Assembly (NCBI RefSeq): GCF_000235365.1
Contig: NC_016455.1
Location: forward strand, 310,001 to 374,000
DNA from: Eremothecium cymbalariae DBVPG#7215
Lineage: Eukaryota > Ascomycota > Saccharomycetes > Saccharomycetales > Saccharomycetaceae
Direction of reading: 5' to 3'
Length of the DNA: 64,000 nt
Position numbers and translations under genes: made by a program. Below are positions 37,554 through 47,249 of the stretch, piece by piece. The notes beneath the pieces were generated by a model. The model did no database searches, was not told the DNA's origin, and saw nothing but the letters and a program-made list of their open reading frames with translations. The first letter of the stretch is position 1, and every line of letters begins with the position of its first letter.

Positions 37554-39290
37554 ATGAAATACGTTGTTGTATCCGGAGGTGTGATTTCTGGTATTGGTAA
37601 AGGGGTTTTGGCATCGTCCACTGGTATGCTTCTTAAGACCTTAGGTCTTAAGGTGACTTCTATTAAGATCGACCCGTATATGAATTTAGACGCGGGTACT
37701 ATGTCACCATTGGAACATGGGGAATGCTTTGTGTTGAACGACGGTGGAGAGACTGATCTTGATCTAGGAAACTACGAGCGTTATTTGGGAGTCACGTTGA
37801 CCAAAGATCACAACATCACGACTGGTAAGGTGTATTCGCATGTTATTGCAAAGGAGAGAAGGGGCGATTACTTGGGCAAGACGGTTCAAGTTGTGCCCCA
37901 TTTGACGAACGCGATTCAGGATTGGATTGAGCGCGTTTCGAGGATTCCTGTAGATGACTCTGCTATGGAGCCGGATGTTTGTATTATTGAGCTTGGTGGT
38001 ACGGTTGGTGACATTGAATCCGCACCATTTGTGGAGGCGCTCAGACAGTTTCAGTTCCGGGTTGGAAGAGAGAACTTTGCATTGATTCATGTGTCCTTGG
38101 TTCCTGTTATTCATGGTGAACAGAAGACCAAGCCTACTCAAGCAGCAATCAAGGATTTACGTTCTCTTGGGTTGACGCCAGATATGATTGCTTGTCGTTG
38201 TTCGGAGACTTTGGACAAGCCAACTATTGAAAAGATTGCAATGTTCTGTCATGTTGGACCTGAACAAGTTGTGAACGTCCATGACGTCGCTTCGACTTAC
38301 CATGTGCCATTGCTATTACTAGAACAGAGGATGATTGACTATTTGGCTGAGAGATTAAAGTTATCTGACATCTCTTTGAATGTGGAAGACAAACAGCGTG
38401 GTGACAAATTGTTAGCGCGTTGGAGGCGTTTGACCACTTCAATTGATGAATCTTTTGAAACAGTCAAGATAGCCCTTGTGGGTAAGTACATAAACCTGAA
38501 GGACTCCTATTTATCAGTCATCAAGGCTTTGGAACACTCTTCTATGAGATGTCAGAAGAAGTTAGAAATTGTCTGGGTCGACGCGTCGTACCTAGAACCG
38601 CAAGCCAATGAAGCTGATAAACAGCACTTCCATAAGGCGTGGAAGGATGTGTCTTCGGCGGACGGCATCTTAGTTCCTGGGGGATTCGGTACTAGAGGAA
38701 CAGAAGGTATGATATCAGCTGCAAAATGGGCTCGTGAGAATAACGTCCCATATCTGGGAGTTTGTCTGGGCCTTCAAATCGCTACCATTGAATTTGTAAG
38801 AAACGTATTGAACATCGAAGGCGCCACATCGTCTGAGTTCTACCCAGAAACCCCAGAAGACAAACAAGTTGTGGTTTACATGCCTGAGATTGATAAAGAA
38901 AACATGGGAGGTACCATGAGACTTGGCTTAAGGCCAACTACTTTCCAACACGATACAGAATGGTCAAAGATCAGAAAACTATATGGTAATGCAGCCACTG
39001 TGGAGGAAAGGCATCGTCACCGTTATGAAATTAACCCCAAGCTCATTCCAGAACTGGAAAAGAAGGGTCTGATGTTTGTCGGTAGAGATGACACCGGGCA
39101 GAGATGCGAGATATTTGAGCTGAAAAACCACCCATATTATGTTGCTACCCAATACCACCCAGAATATATGTCTAAAGTGTTAGATCCTTCTCAACCTTTC
39201 TTAGGTCTAGTCGCCGCCTCTGCAGGCGTGCTCCAAGACTTTTTAGCAGAAGAGAGCATCCGAGCAGCACAGGTCAAAGCTGACTTCTAG
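37554..39290 (+). CDS. URA7: CTP synthase
   Basis: This 578-residue enzyme makes CTP from UTP, ATP and glutamine. The N-terminal amidoligase domain (residues 1-275) begins [20 protein letters not shown] and contains [20 protein letters not shown] and [20 protein letters not shown]. The C-terminal class-I glutamine amidotransferase domain has the oxyanion sequence [11 protein letters not shown], nucleophile Cys in [11 protein letters not shown] (about residue 403) and the His-Glu pair in [10 protein letters not shown] (about 534). S. cerevisiae has the duplicates URA7 (YBL039C) and URA8 (YJR103W). This single gene is co-orthologous to both: its neighbours include orthologues from both blocks (SOD1 YJR104C, ERD2 YBL040C). 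Confidence 0.98.
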   Translation: MKYVVVSGGVISGIGKGVLASSTGMLLKTLGLKVTSIKIDPYMNLDAGTMSPLEHGECFVLNDGGETDLDLGNYERYLGVTLTKDHNITTGKVYSHVIAKERRGDYLGKTVQVVPHLTNAIQDWIERVSRIPVDDSAMEPDVCIIELGGTVGDIESAPFVEALRQFQFRVGRENFALIHVSLVPVIHGEQKTKPTQAAIKDLRSLGLTPDMIACRCSETLDKPTIEKIAMFCHVGPEQVVNVHDVASTYHVPLLLLEQRMIDYLAERLKLSDISLNVEDKQRGDKLLARWRRLTTSIDESFETVKIALVGKYINLKDSYLSVIKALEHSSMRCQKKLEIVWVDASYLEPQANEADKQHFHKAWKDVSSADGILVPGGFGTRGTEGMISAAKWARENNVPYLGVCLGLQIATIEFVRNVLNIEGATSSEFYPETPEDKQVVVYMPEIDKENMGGTMRLGLRPTTFQHDTEWSKIRKLYGNAATVEERHRHRYEINPKLIPELEKKGLMFVGRDDTGQRCEIFELKNHPYYVATQYHPEYMSKVLDPSQPFLGLVAASAGVLQDFLAEESIRAAQVKADF

Positions 39291-39483
39291 CTATAACTAA
39301 TAACCCACATATATAATCAAAGCAATACGTAAATAAGAACTGCACTGTACAAAGAAGATATCGTATGTCATATGCATATATATATATATACGTACTAATT
39401 GTAAATTTTAAACATAACAGTCATAAACCAACAGGCAAATCACCCACATCAGTTTTAGCTCTCGTACACACTCCTTTGCATGC

Positions 39484-40065
39484 TCAATTAGCAACACCAA
39501 TCACACCACATGCCGACCTAGCGCCAGCATTCCCCGTCTTCAAAGACTCCTCATTACCCCCCTTACCCAAGTCATCCTTACCTGCGTGCACAACCACAGA
39601 CCTACCTACAACAGACGTAGGCCCAAATAACATCACCAAATGGTCCATCTTCGAACCCTTGGCTACTCCGTTGGAATCGGCCCGAATATTCCCTAAATCA
39701 CCTACATGTCTGGCATCATCCTCCGGTGCACCATGTGTCTTCTTATAAGGATTGAAATGCGGCCCGGCAGAAGTGCAACCGTTAGTGTTGTCACCAAACT
39801 CATGAATGTGAAACCCATGATCAGAATCTGGTTCGAACCCACTCACTTCCCAGCTAATCTTGGCTGGTTCCTGTTCAGAACCCTGTTCCAAATGAACAAT
39901 ACCAGAAATCCCTGCATCACCTTTCAATACTGCAACTGCACGATTCCTTTAAACGTTAGTAAAACTGGCTACTGCATGAAAAAACAATAGGTCATAGACA
40001 GACCTAATCCCTTTGAGATCCCCGCACAGGCAAACACCTGAAGAATACGTACCTGCTTTGACCAT
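39484..40065 (-). CDS. SOD1: Cu/Zn superoxide dismutase, spliced
   Basis: Exon 1 is 40065-40053 and exon 2 is 39935-39484; joined they give exactly 154 residues, the length of yeast Sod1, with N-terminus [13 protein letters not shown]. Without the intron the frame lacks the first beta strand. Metal-binding features: [28 protein letters not shown] (copper, bridging and zinc His) and [11 protein letters not shown]. Cys pair for the intrasubunit disulphide: NGCTSAGP and SACGVIG. At the C-terminal loop it has [10 protein letters not shown], where S. cerevisiae has Pro at both variable places (GNAGPRPACG). Convergent with CTP synthase, as URA8-SOD1 are neighbours in S. cerevisiae. Confidence 0.96.
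39936..40052 (-). other. SOD1 spliceosomal intron (117 nt)
   Basis: On the minus strand: donor GTACGT after a 13-nt first exon, perfect branch site TACTAAC (39961-39955), acceptor CAG ending at 39936, 20 bases after the branch A. Splicing is in phase 1 and restores the family N-terminus. S. cerevisiae SOD1 is intronless. Confidence 0.93.
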
Positions 40066-40985
40066 TTTGGTACCTATCTTACTATAATAATATGATGTTG
40101 AGCTAATTTATTATAATTCTCTACCACAGAGGTTATAAAACCGCAACCTAGCAAGTATAAAAGGAGCGCCTGCGCAGAAACTTATTTTGCTCCTGTTTTT
40201 ATATATGATCCGTTATTGAGCAAAAATACCTATTGAGGAGAATTCTAGTAAATTGAACGAAAGGTTGGCAGCGCCCCCGTTATACGTGATCGTGTGTCAT
40301 CGAGGATGGGATCTTCTTTCTCTATGTCTCGGTTCTCCTCTCCTCTAACGAATCGCTCGAGGGATCGTATGGGTGGACGACGGAGAGGGCTCCAACAAGG
40401 AAGGATAGGCCGGATTGGAGAAGGGTGCATATGAAAAAATTCAAGTATAATAATAGCTAATAATAGATAGACAAGGGTAGGTAACTAACGTAGCGAATGC
40501 CGGGACGAAGAGGACTCCTTACCACTCTGCTGTGCCTTGGCTATGTGTTTGGGTTGAAAGCTAATCGGAGGAATTCTTCATTTCTTCTTGCGGTCTAGGC
40601 CAGGCGGTGCCGGAGACAAAATAGTAGCAACGGTGCTGGTGATAATCAGTCCTGTGAACAACCACATTACGAGGGAAGAGGGTTTTCTAAGGATATTATG
40701 AAAGAAATCAATGACAGGGTTATGGTAAAAGAAACTCATTTACAGGATTTGATCGAGGGTTAATGCTTTGTGTGGGAGGGTAGTTTTAGTTTCCTGGGGG
40801 GAGAGAAGAGATGGTTGGGTGGGCCGACATTTAAGCTTTATCATGTTCTGAAGCTGAGACGGCTCGAAAATTTCTAGAGGCAGGGTTATACAACGGCTTG
40901 CATGATGGAAGAATAGGCGGAACTTAAAGAGAAGAGAAGCGTAGATGGGTTTCTGCTCGAGGATTTAGGACTAAGAGGCCGGTGG
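40066..40985. promoter_or_regulatory. Divergent promoter region SOD1 / thioredoxin-fold gene
   Basis: About 0.9 kb. A TATA-like TATAAAAGG lies near 40155 on the plus strand. The S. cerevisiae neighbour ADO1 (YJR105W) is not here. I see no gene. Confidence 0.45.
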
Positions 40986-42083
40986 ATGTATAGTATGAAG
41001 AAATTTAGCGCGGGTTATATTTTGTTGCTGGGGATCTTGAGATTTGTACTTTGCAGTAATGTTTTTGAGCCATTAAATATTCAGGATTTGTACCTGCATC
41101 TAGGTTTAAGTGCTGCGTATGTGGTACTGTATCTTTATGCACCCGGTTGTGAATGGTGCAGGAAGCTGAATCCCAGATACGAGGTTCTTAGTAAGAGTTT
41201 TGCAAATGGGAACTTGACATTTGTTAAAGTGAATGGGAGGCAGTTTTCGCGGCTGTGTATGGAGTTTGGGGTAAAGAGCTTCCCAGAATTATTGTTGTTG
41301 GAGCCCAAGGAGCCACCGCAGATACAGCGGGGTAAAGGTGATTCGAAGGCGGCGGGATTATCGCAAAGATATGATTTGGTGTCTGTGTATTATGGGGAAC
41401 GGGAACTGGATAAGTTGGCTCTTTGGTTGACAGGGATGACATGTGTGATACCTGATTGGGAAGATTCATCGGTGATCAGAGGTGAGGATAATCCAGAGGA
41501 AATTGCACGACGACTACCTGAATACTGGAGCGTGGAGCTACAGTCAGTCATAAGCAATATTGGACACAAGGTGGATCAACAGGTCGCTGCACGGCCTGTA
41601 GTGTTGGCATTTGTTACTCCCTGGATGAACACCGAATTCGATGAGCGTTTTGGCCCCGATCCTACAGTATCCTTAATAGAGAAGATGGCAAATGAAATTC
41701 CACAGGTCGAATTTCACAGCATAGACGCATCTATAGAGTCATTGGCACCCATTGTTAATGCTTTTAGATGTAGCATGTTTCCAACACTCGTTCTTCTTAC
41801 GACGACACAGACTGCAATCAGATTCACATACATTCAAAAGAATGCACTGTGGGACATGGATGGGAAACTCACAACTGAAATCATCAAGAATTGTGGTACT
41901 GCAGGTCTCGAGTCGAGAGCATGCAAAAACAGTCTCTCCCACGCACATCACCTCGGGGTATATGCGTCTCTGCAGGAATTACATATAAATACTGAGGAGC
42001 CAGTACTGGACGAACTGGACAAACTGGACAAACTGGAAGACCCTGACGAACTATACATATATGACTTATTAGGAGACCTATAA
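40986..42083 (+). CDS. ER thioredoxin-fold protein (Mpd/PDI-like)
   Basis: A 365-residue protein with a hydrophobic signal peptide (FSAGYILLLGILRFVLCSN) and a thioredoxin domain with a CxxC active site, YAPGCEWCRKLNPRYEVL (Cys 55 and 58). The cis-Pro segment follows as FGVKSFPELLLLEP. A second, CxxC-free thioredoxin-like unit seems to follow (VVLAFVTPWMNTEFDERFGP to CSMFPTLVLL). It resembles the minor yeast disulphide isomerases Mpd1/Mpd2, but I cannot choose between them. Unlike those, it does not end in HDEL; DPDEL occurs 10 residues before the end, followed by YIYDLLGDL. LDKLDKLE repeats precede this. It is next to the HDEL receptor gene ERD2. Confidence 0.7.
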   Translation: MYSMKKFSAGYILLLGILRFVLCSNVFEPLNIQDLYLHLGLSAAYVVLYLYAPGCEWCRKLNPRYEVLSKSFANGNLTFVKVNGRQFSRLCMEFGVKSFPELLLLEPKEPPQIQRGKGDSKAAGLSQRYDLVSVYYGERELDKLALWLTGMTCVIPDWEDSSVIRGEDNPEEIARRLPEYWSVELQSVISNIGHKVDQQVAARPVVLAFVTPWMNTEFDERFGPDPTVSLIEKMANEIPQVEFHSIDASIESLAPIVNAFRCSMFPTLVLLTTTQTAIRFTYIQKNALWDMDGKLTTEIIKNCGTAGLESRACKNSLSHAHHLGVYASLQELHINTEEPVLDELDKLDKLEDPDELYIYDLLGDL

Positions 42084-42316
42084 TTAAACAGAAATGGTAT
42101 GTAAAGATAATTTGACAAAATATCCAATGACTTTGTTATCACGTGACAAAATTTGTTGCATATATAATACATTTTGGAATGTTTGAAAATAATAAGAGGG
42201 CTTTTTTTGGCATATATCACAGAGAAACTGGCCAACTACGATTTAGTAGTAAAAAGATACATTCATTTCAAGTGTCTACACTGTTTAACAGACGGGAGCA
42301 CACGTTAAACTGAAGT

Positions 42317-42976
42317 ATGACCAATATATTTAGACTGGGTGGCGATCTCTCGCATTTGGCGAGCATTCTGATTCTGATAAACACCATAACGAAAACTAAA
42401 TCCGTGGATGGAATTTCGTTAAAGACTCAAGTTTTGTATGTGTTGGTGTTTATTACTCGTTACATTGATCTATTCACAAAATGGTATTCGTTTTACAATA
42501 CTATGATGAAGATATTCTTTATAACCTCTTCAATATATGTGGTGTTTGTCATTAAGCAATCAAAGAGAACGAATCCAGTTGGTTTCCAAAACATGATTAC
42601 CCGTGACACTTTCAAGATTAGGTTCTTAATTGGGTTTGCTGCTTTAATGGCGTTGTTGTTTCATCGTAAATTTTCTATCGTTGAGTTGTTCTGGTCTTTT
42701 TCAATGTGGTTAGAGAGTGTTGCCATTTTACCCCAGTTGTTTATGCTGTCTAAAGCCGGAAAAGCTGATACATTGACCACCCACTATATCTTTGCTTTGG
42801 GTTTGTATCGTACATTGTACATTCCAAATTGGATCTGGAGGTATTTTGCAGAAAACAGATACGATAAGTTGTCGATAGTCACTGGCATTCTACAAACTCT
42901 CGTGTACTCGGACTTTTTCTACATATATTATAAAAAGGTAATAAAGGAGGGCACCGGCTTTGAATTACCTGTGTGA
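42317..42976 (+). CDS. ERD2: HDEL receptor Erd2 (KDEL-receptor family)
   Basis: This 219-residue, seven-helix membrane protein retrieves escaped ER-lumenal proteins from the Golgi by binding their C-terminal HDEL-like tail. Family signatures run through the protein: GDLSHLASILILI, VDGISLKTQVLYVLVFITRY, WSFSMWLESVAILPQLFML, HYIFALGLYRTLYIPNWIWR and LVYSDFFYIYYKKV. Length equals the S. cerevisiae protein. A CACGTG box lies at about 42140-42145 upstream. With PRE7 next, the order matches YBL040C-YBL041W. Confidence 0.97.
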   Translation: MTNIFRLGGDLSHLASILILINTITKTKSVDGISLKTQVLYVLVFITRYIDLFTKWYSFYNTMMKIFFITSSIYVVFVIKQSKRTNPVGFQNMITRDTFKIRFLIGFAALMALLFHRKFSIVELFWSFSMWLESVAILPQLFMLSKAGKADTLTTHYIFALGLYRTLYIPNWIWRYFAENRYDKLSIVTGILQTLVYSDFFYIYYKKVIKEGTGFELPV

Positions 42977-43211
42977 AATACCAGATATCGTGTTGCATTG
43001 CACAATTTCAAAGGTGAATGAGTACTCATAACTTCTGTGCATATATGTGTATCTATGTATGCCTTGATATTTAAATGCAGGATACTTTTACTTTTTTAAG
43101 AAGAAAATTAAAATTTACAAATCTTGAATCATCATTGATTATATATTTATACACCAGGACTAGGAATATATAATAACCATATAAAGAGACGTGCAGTGAC
43201 AGTAGTGACGG

Positions 43212-43940
43212 CTAGTCCTTTTTCAAACTGTGATATTCCTCTTTTACACCTTCTTTTGTAATAATCATGATTTGTAAACTGTCACCGACATGAATATGTC
43301 TTTCGGTAGCGGAAGTAAAAGCATCCCTGACCAATTCGATTACCTCATCAAGCGACAAGAACCGTATACTCTTTGGCTTAGTGCCTTTGGAATCTGGCTC
43401 GTATTGATTCTTAAAATTGACTTGATTGTCTAAAAATGGCATGATAATTGATGCAGCAGCACCACCAGCTCTGCACTGTTCCCTTTCGTATGACCCAACT
43501 GGGTCAAACGAGTACACAGCTCCTTTGCCGTCTTCATCAAGCCCTGCAATAATCGTGTGTACATAGTACGGAAACATTCTCTTCCCATATAGCAGATGTT
43601 GGATATTCCTAGCAGCCGACTTCAAAGTCATCTTTTTGTTGTTGTGATCAAAATGATACCACTTCAAGTTGTTCTTAAATTTCTTCACCAAAGCATCCCC
43701 ATCAGCAGCAAATCCATTTGCAGAGATTAAAATATTGTCTCCACAGTCAAAAACCTTCGGCTCATTACGAGAATTAATGGAATAACCCGTAGTATGTCTA
43801 GTATCCCCTGCAATAACTGCAAAATCTTCACCAGCAATACCTAGAATGGTTCCACCATTATCATCATAAGGATTGAATCTGTGTTCAATGGGAACATGTT
43901 CGATCTCATTGGAATACTCAGAGCTTATTGTAGCCGTCAT
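43212..43940 (-). CDS. PRE7: 20S proteasome subunit beta-6 (Pre7)
   Basis: A 242-residue subunit of the beta ring of the 20S proteasome core. It is a non-catalytic beta subunit: after the propeptide the mature domain starts GGTILGIAGEDFAVIAGDTR, without the active-site processing of beta-1, -2 and -5. The signature FDPVGSYEREQCRAGGAAAS and the preceding YVHTIIAGLDEDGKGAVYS are nearly identical to S. cerevisiae Pre7. I start at the ATG of MTATISSEYS; three upstream codons in frame begin with GTG. A perfect PACE element lies upstream. Convergent with ERD2. Confidence 0.97.
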   Translation of the reverse strand: MTATISSEYSNEIEHVPIEHRFNPYDDNGGTILGIAGEDFAVIAGDTRHTTGYSINSRNEPKVFDCGDNILISANGFAADGDALVKKFKNNLKWYHFDHNNKKMTLKSAARNIQHLLYGKRMFPYYVHTIIAGLDEDGKGAVYSFDPVGSYEREQCRAGGAAASIIMPFLDNQVNFKNQYEPDSKGTKPKSIRFLSLDEVIELVRDAFTSATERHIHVGDSLQIMIITKEGVKEEYHSLKKD

Positions 43941-44256
43941 AATATGCACTATACCTTTTTAATAGCTCTATGTGTTGCTTCTTGACGAACGCTTTTGAAT
44001 AAACATCCTTCATTCATAAAGTTTGCCACCTTTAACAATACTCATATTAAAAGTTAACGGATAATATAGTCACGTGATAAGAATTTAATCAGCGTCAGCG
44101 TCTGTCCAGTCGGTATATTTATTATAAATTACATGTTATAGAATAGTTCTAAATCAAGAACTTGATTAATAATAATCAAAATGGTTTTTTAGTATAAATA
44201 ATGTTACATTATAAGGTCCAAAATGAGGGATACTCGTAAAAGGCTTATAAAATCAT
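43941..44256. other. PRE7 promoter and CPS1 3' region
   Basis: Contains the PACE element (44022-44030) and a CACGTG box at about 44073. No gene. Confidence 0.55.
44022..44030 (-). promoter_or_regulatory. PACE element (Rpn4-type site) for PRE7
   Basis: Minus strand reads GGTGGCAAA, a perfect match to the proteasome-associated control element bound by Rpn4, 82 bases upstream of the PRE7 start. Confidence 0.85.
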
Positions 44257-45969
44257 CTAGATTGCATGAATATAGTTGTACACAAAGGCGACAACATGCA
44301 TAACCGTTTCAACGTTCACATGTTCATTTACTGAATGAACAGTTGACATAGTGTTAGCGGATGCAAACCCTGGTTGAAAGCGGTAGATGTTTTCCGTCAA
44401 CTTCCAGTAGTTAGTCGAATCTGTACCTATATTAACGATGGAAGGTGCCACTACTAACTCACGAGTAGCATTAAATTTTAATGGTATCACGACGTCTTCG
44501 TATAGGCCTCTCAATGCGCCGACAAATTCTCCCCAAACGTCATTTTCTGGGGATACTGGAGATGGCTCCTTACCACGACCAGATATTATAATATTGCCTT
44601 TTTCTGTTGGGGCGAGTAATACGTTATCCATAACCTGTAATCCTAAATCGAACCTGTCAGCAACGTCAAGTGCCAAAACAGTATAGTAATCAATTGTATC
44701 ATTAACAGTTGATTCCATGGCAAGTCTGGTATCGACATAAAACCTCACAGAATCAGGTAATGCATTTCCTTTGAAGCCGCCCTCTATTAAATTGACGGAT
44801 TTCGAAGTTTTCAATAAATACTCTGCTTGTCTACCACCCTGTTGGATGATGTGTTCCATAATACGCTTCCTAGATTTGGAGTTAGACATAGCGTTCGCGT
44901 AGTCCCACTTCAAGTTCCTTGACATTGAAGTTGAGTGTTCTGCAATGCATCTGAATGCTTGTGTGGCGGGATTTTCCTCTGTAAAGAACATTGGAAGTTC
45001 TGCCTCCTCAATGCTGCGGATAAGCTGCGCCGCCATGCCGATTGCAGTGTGTTCTGGAGGTACAGAGGAATGCCCCCCAGGAGCTATTATGTTGAACCAA
45101 AGATTAAGTTGACCCTTCTCAGAAGTTGCAGGTGTGGCAATTAACACATCATCCACCTCTATGATCCCATTCATACCTTCGTCAACAATTGCATAAATAC
45201 CATTCTGCCCATACCTTTTTAGTAAAAGGTCGTTTATGGCAGCTGCTCCGTATTTGCCTCCGGTCTCTTCATCGAAACCAAGGGCCACTATTACAGATCG
45301 CGTTGGCAAAAAATAAGGCTCATCAAGTAATGTCTGCTCTATAGCTTGCAATATTCCGATCATCATATTCTTGTCATCAAAAGAGCCACGGCCCCAAATT
45401 AATGGACCTTGTTCACTGTCATAGGATATATCACCGCTGAACGGTGGATGCTGCCACTCGTCCCATGTAGATTGGTCAACAGGCACAACATCCATGTGAG
45501 CTGAAAACAACAATGGTTCTAACTGTTGATCTAACCCATCCCATGTAATTAATAAACCATAAGTATTTACTGTTTCAACGTGTAGGTTCGACCAGATAGT
45601 AGGGAAATCATCTGCTAACTGTTGATGCATTTTCTTGAACGAGCCCCAATCAGACGCTTTAACGTTCTGCGCAGAGTCTGGCTGCCAGTATATCGTCTCA
45701 GTTGGGATTCGTACTGCATTTTGCAACTTAGACACTGTCGCATTAATAATATCTGAATCCATTAATATTTGACCCAACCTGTCAGGCGATGCTCCGCATA
45801 ACTTCTCGTAAGTTTTACACTGAAACGGAGCTGGTGGAGCTATAGTCTCTGTGCAACTTCCAAAGTTAGAAATTATAATAGCAACTATAGGAAGTATCCA
45901 TTTCACACTAGGATGATTTACCTTGGTGCTGCAAAAGGGATATTTATTATGACTATATTGTCCTGTCAT
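44257..45969 (-). CDS. CPS1: Vacuolar carboxypeptidase S (M20 metallopeptidase)
   Basis: A 570-residue zinc peptidase that releases C-terminal amino acids in the vacuole lumen. A short cytosolic tail and one membrane anchor (residues 22-38, VKWILPIVAIIISNFG) fit a type II protein delivered through the multivesicular-body route. M20 metal and catalytic motifs: LLFSAHMDVVP (about 155), WGRGSFDDKNMM (about 193), GFDEETGGKYGA (about 232), the dimerisation-domain GGHSSVPPEHTAIG, and the C-terminal THS-type stretch SANTMSTVHSVNEHV. S. cerevisiae CPS1 (YJL172W, 576 residues) is elsewhere, so its presence here is not explained by the YJR/YBL synteny. Confidence 0.95.
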   Translation of the reverse strand: MTGQYSHNKYPFCSTKVNHPSVKWILPIVAIIISNFGSCTETIAPPAPFQCKTYEKLCGASPDRLGQILMDSDIINATVSKLQNAVRIPTETIYWQPDSAQNVKASDWGSFKKMHQQLADDFPTIWSNLHVETVNTYGLLITWDGLDQQLEPLLFSAHMDVVPVDQSTWDEWQHPPFSGDISYDSEQGPLIWGRGSFDDKNMMIGILQAIEQTLLDEPYFLPTRSVIVALGFDEETGGKYGAAAINDLLLKRYGQNGIYAIVDEGMNGIIEVDDVLIATPATSEKGQLNLWFNIIAPGGHSSVPPEHTAIGMAAQLIRSIEEAELPMFFTEENPATQAFRCIAEHSTSMSRNLKWDYANAMSNSKSRKRIMEHIIQQGGRQAEYLLKTSKSVNLIEGGFKGNALPDSVRFYVDTRLAMESTVNDTIDYYTVLALDVADRFDLGLQVMDNVLLAPTEKGNIIISGRGKEPSPVSPENDVWGEFVGALRGLYEDVVIPLKFNATRELVVAPSIVNIGTDSTNYWKLTENIYRFQPGFASANTMSTVHSVNEHVNVETVMHVVAFVYNYIHAI

Positions 45970-46628
45970 TGTGTCTTTTATACAACCATGTGCTTGTTTT
46001 ACAGGAATCTACATCCATTATTAGCAAATAACAAGAGTTTGCACACAATTATATATATTATTCCTCTTGGATTTCAAATATTGAATTTATTGTACACGCA
46101 ATTATTTTTTGTGTTTTTTTATTAGTTTAAATTTTATTCAAGTAATTTGAAAGTCTTGAGATGAGAGAACATCTGCAACATCCTTCTCTACTCGTCATGT
46201 TTCATCACCAATATTATAAGCAAGATTCTATCCTGCCTATCATGAAAGGATCTCATCGTGTATTGCCATTCCTAAACCACAGATGTTTCTTTTGTGAGTC
46301 AGTATAAATATTATTATTATGGCGGGCCACAAGGAAACTGAAGGACGACTCGCTGAATAAGAAGGAACAGTTTCAAATTTTAGCACCAAATTTCAACCGC
46401 GAATTTTGGAATCCCATAGACTGAAAGTATTCCCCGTATATGCAACATAATTGCTGCTGCTGCAATAATGAAATGCTGAAATGCTGAAATGCTGAAATGC
46501 TGAAATGCTGAAATGCTTTTAGTAATCCATTGCACTTTCTTTATCAAGGGGTTTCCTTTTGAAGTCATCGCTTAATTGTTTTTTGTCCCGTTATACAAAC
46601 AAGGCCTGGTTCTCACAAACGGAAACGT
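45970..46628. other. CPS1 upstream / ECM13-like downstream region
   Basis: AT-rich, with an 8-bp tandem repeat at 46470-46517. No gene is supported. Confidence 0.5.
46470..46517. repeat. Tandem repeat, GAAATGCT x 6
   Basis: Six perfect head-to-tail copies of an 8-bp unit, preceded by a partial copy. It lies between CPS1 and the ECM13-like gene. Confidence 0.93.
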
Positions 46629-47249
46629 TTATACGTAGATAGGGCGCAGGGAAAATAGGCCTTCATCTTCGGAGAACCGATCATCATCTTCGTCTATCTC
46701 CGTGCTTGAGACCCGTGTAATGCTATTTGCATCTTCTAGAACGTGCTGTGGCTCAGATAAGTTTAACTGGGAGAGTTTCAGGGTGTCGTTGTAAGATTGG
46801 TAGATGTAATGGTAGGGTGCTGTGTTTGTACTGTTTTCTTCTTCCTCCTCTTCCGATGAGCATGCATAGTAATATAGGTAGTCAGTGTCAGCGCATTCGG
46901 CATTATCTCCTTGCTGCTTGTGAAATTCGCCATTCCTAAACTCTGATTCAGCATCAGACTCAGAGTCAGATTCACTTGAGGAACCAAATTCCGAATCCGA
47001 ATCCGAATCAAATCCGGAATCCTTTTCACAATGTTCCACCTCATAGGCCTGTGTGTCGTCGGTTGAGTGAGCTGCTGAAACGAAGATCTTCCTGTTGCCG
47101 AGAGCCTCTGTAACACGATCCAACAGGTTAGCGTGGCCTACAAGTACTCTCAAATCATAATCCCGTCCTTTGCATTGTGCCGCAAATAACAACTTGCTTC
47201 TGGCCTTATTGGCTAAAATATACTGTTCTGATGGTGTTAGCTGTTTCAT
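46629..47249 (-). CDS. ECM13: Ecm13 / YJR115W-family protein
   Basis: A 206-residue protein starting [20 protein letters not shown]. The N-terminal 60 residues, with [18 protein letters not shown] and [18 protein letters not shown], are the conserved part of the Ecm13/YJR115W family; the rest is acidic and Ser-rich, with repeated Asp-Ser and Glu-Ser runs. Function is unknown. The frame is open upstream into a TA-repeat-encoded Tyr/Ile run but without ATG, so the start at 47249 is chosen. In S. cerevisiae ECM13 is YBL043W, two genes from PRE7 (YBL041W) as here. Confidence 0.85.
   Translation of the reverse strand: MKQLTPSEQYILANKARSKLLFAAQCKGRDYDLRVLVGHANLLDRVTEALGNRKIFVSAAHSTDDTQAYEVEHCEKDSGFDSDSDSEFGSSSESDSESDAESEFRNGEFHKQQGDNAECADTDYLYYYACSSEEEEEENSTNTAPYHYIYQSYNDTLKLSQLNLSEPQHVLEDANSITRVSSTEIDEDDDRFSEDEGLFSLRPIYV

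Noticed and set aside
39825..39845. tRNA B-box-like GGTTCGAACCC
   Set aside because: It is inside the SOD1 coding sequence (GFEPDSD) and has no A-box or cloverleaf.
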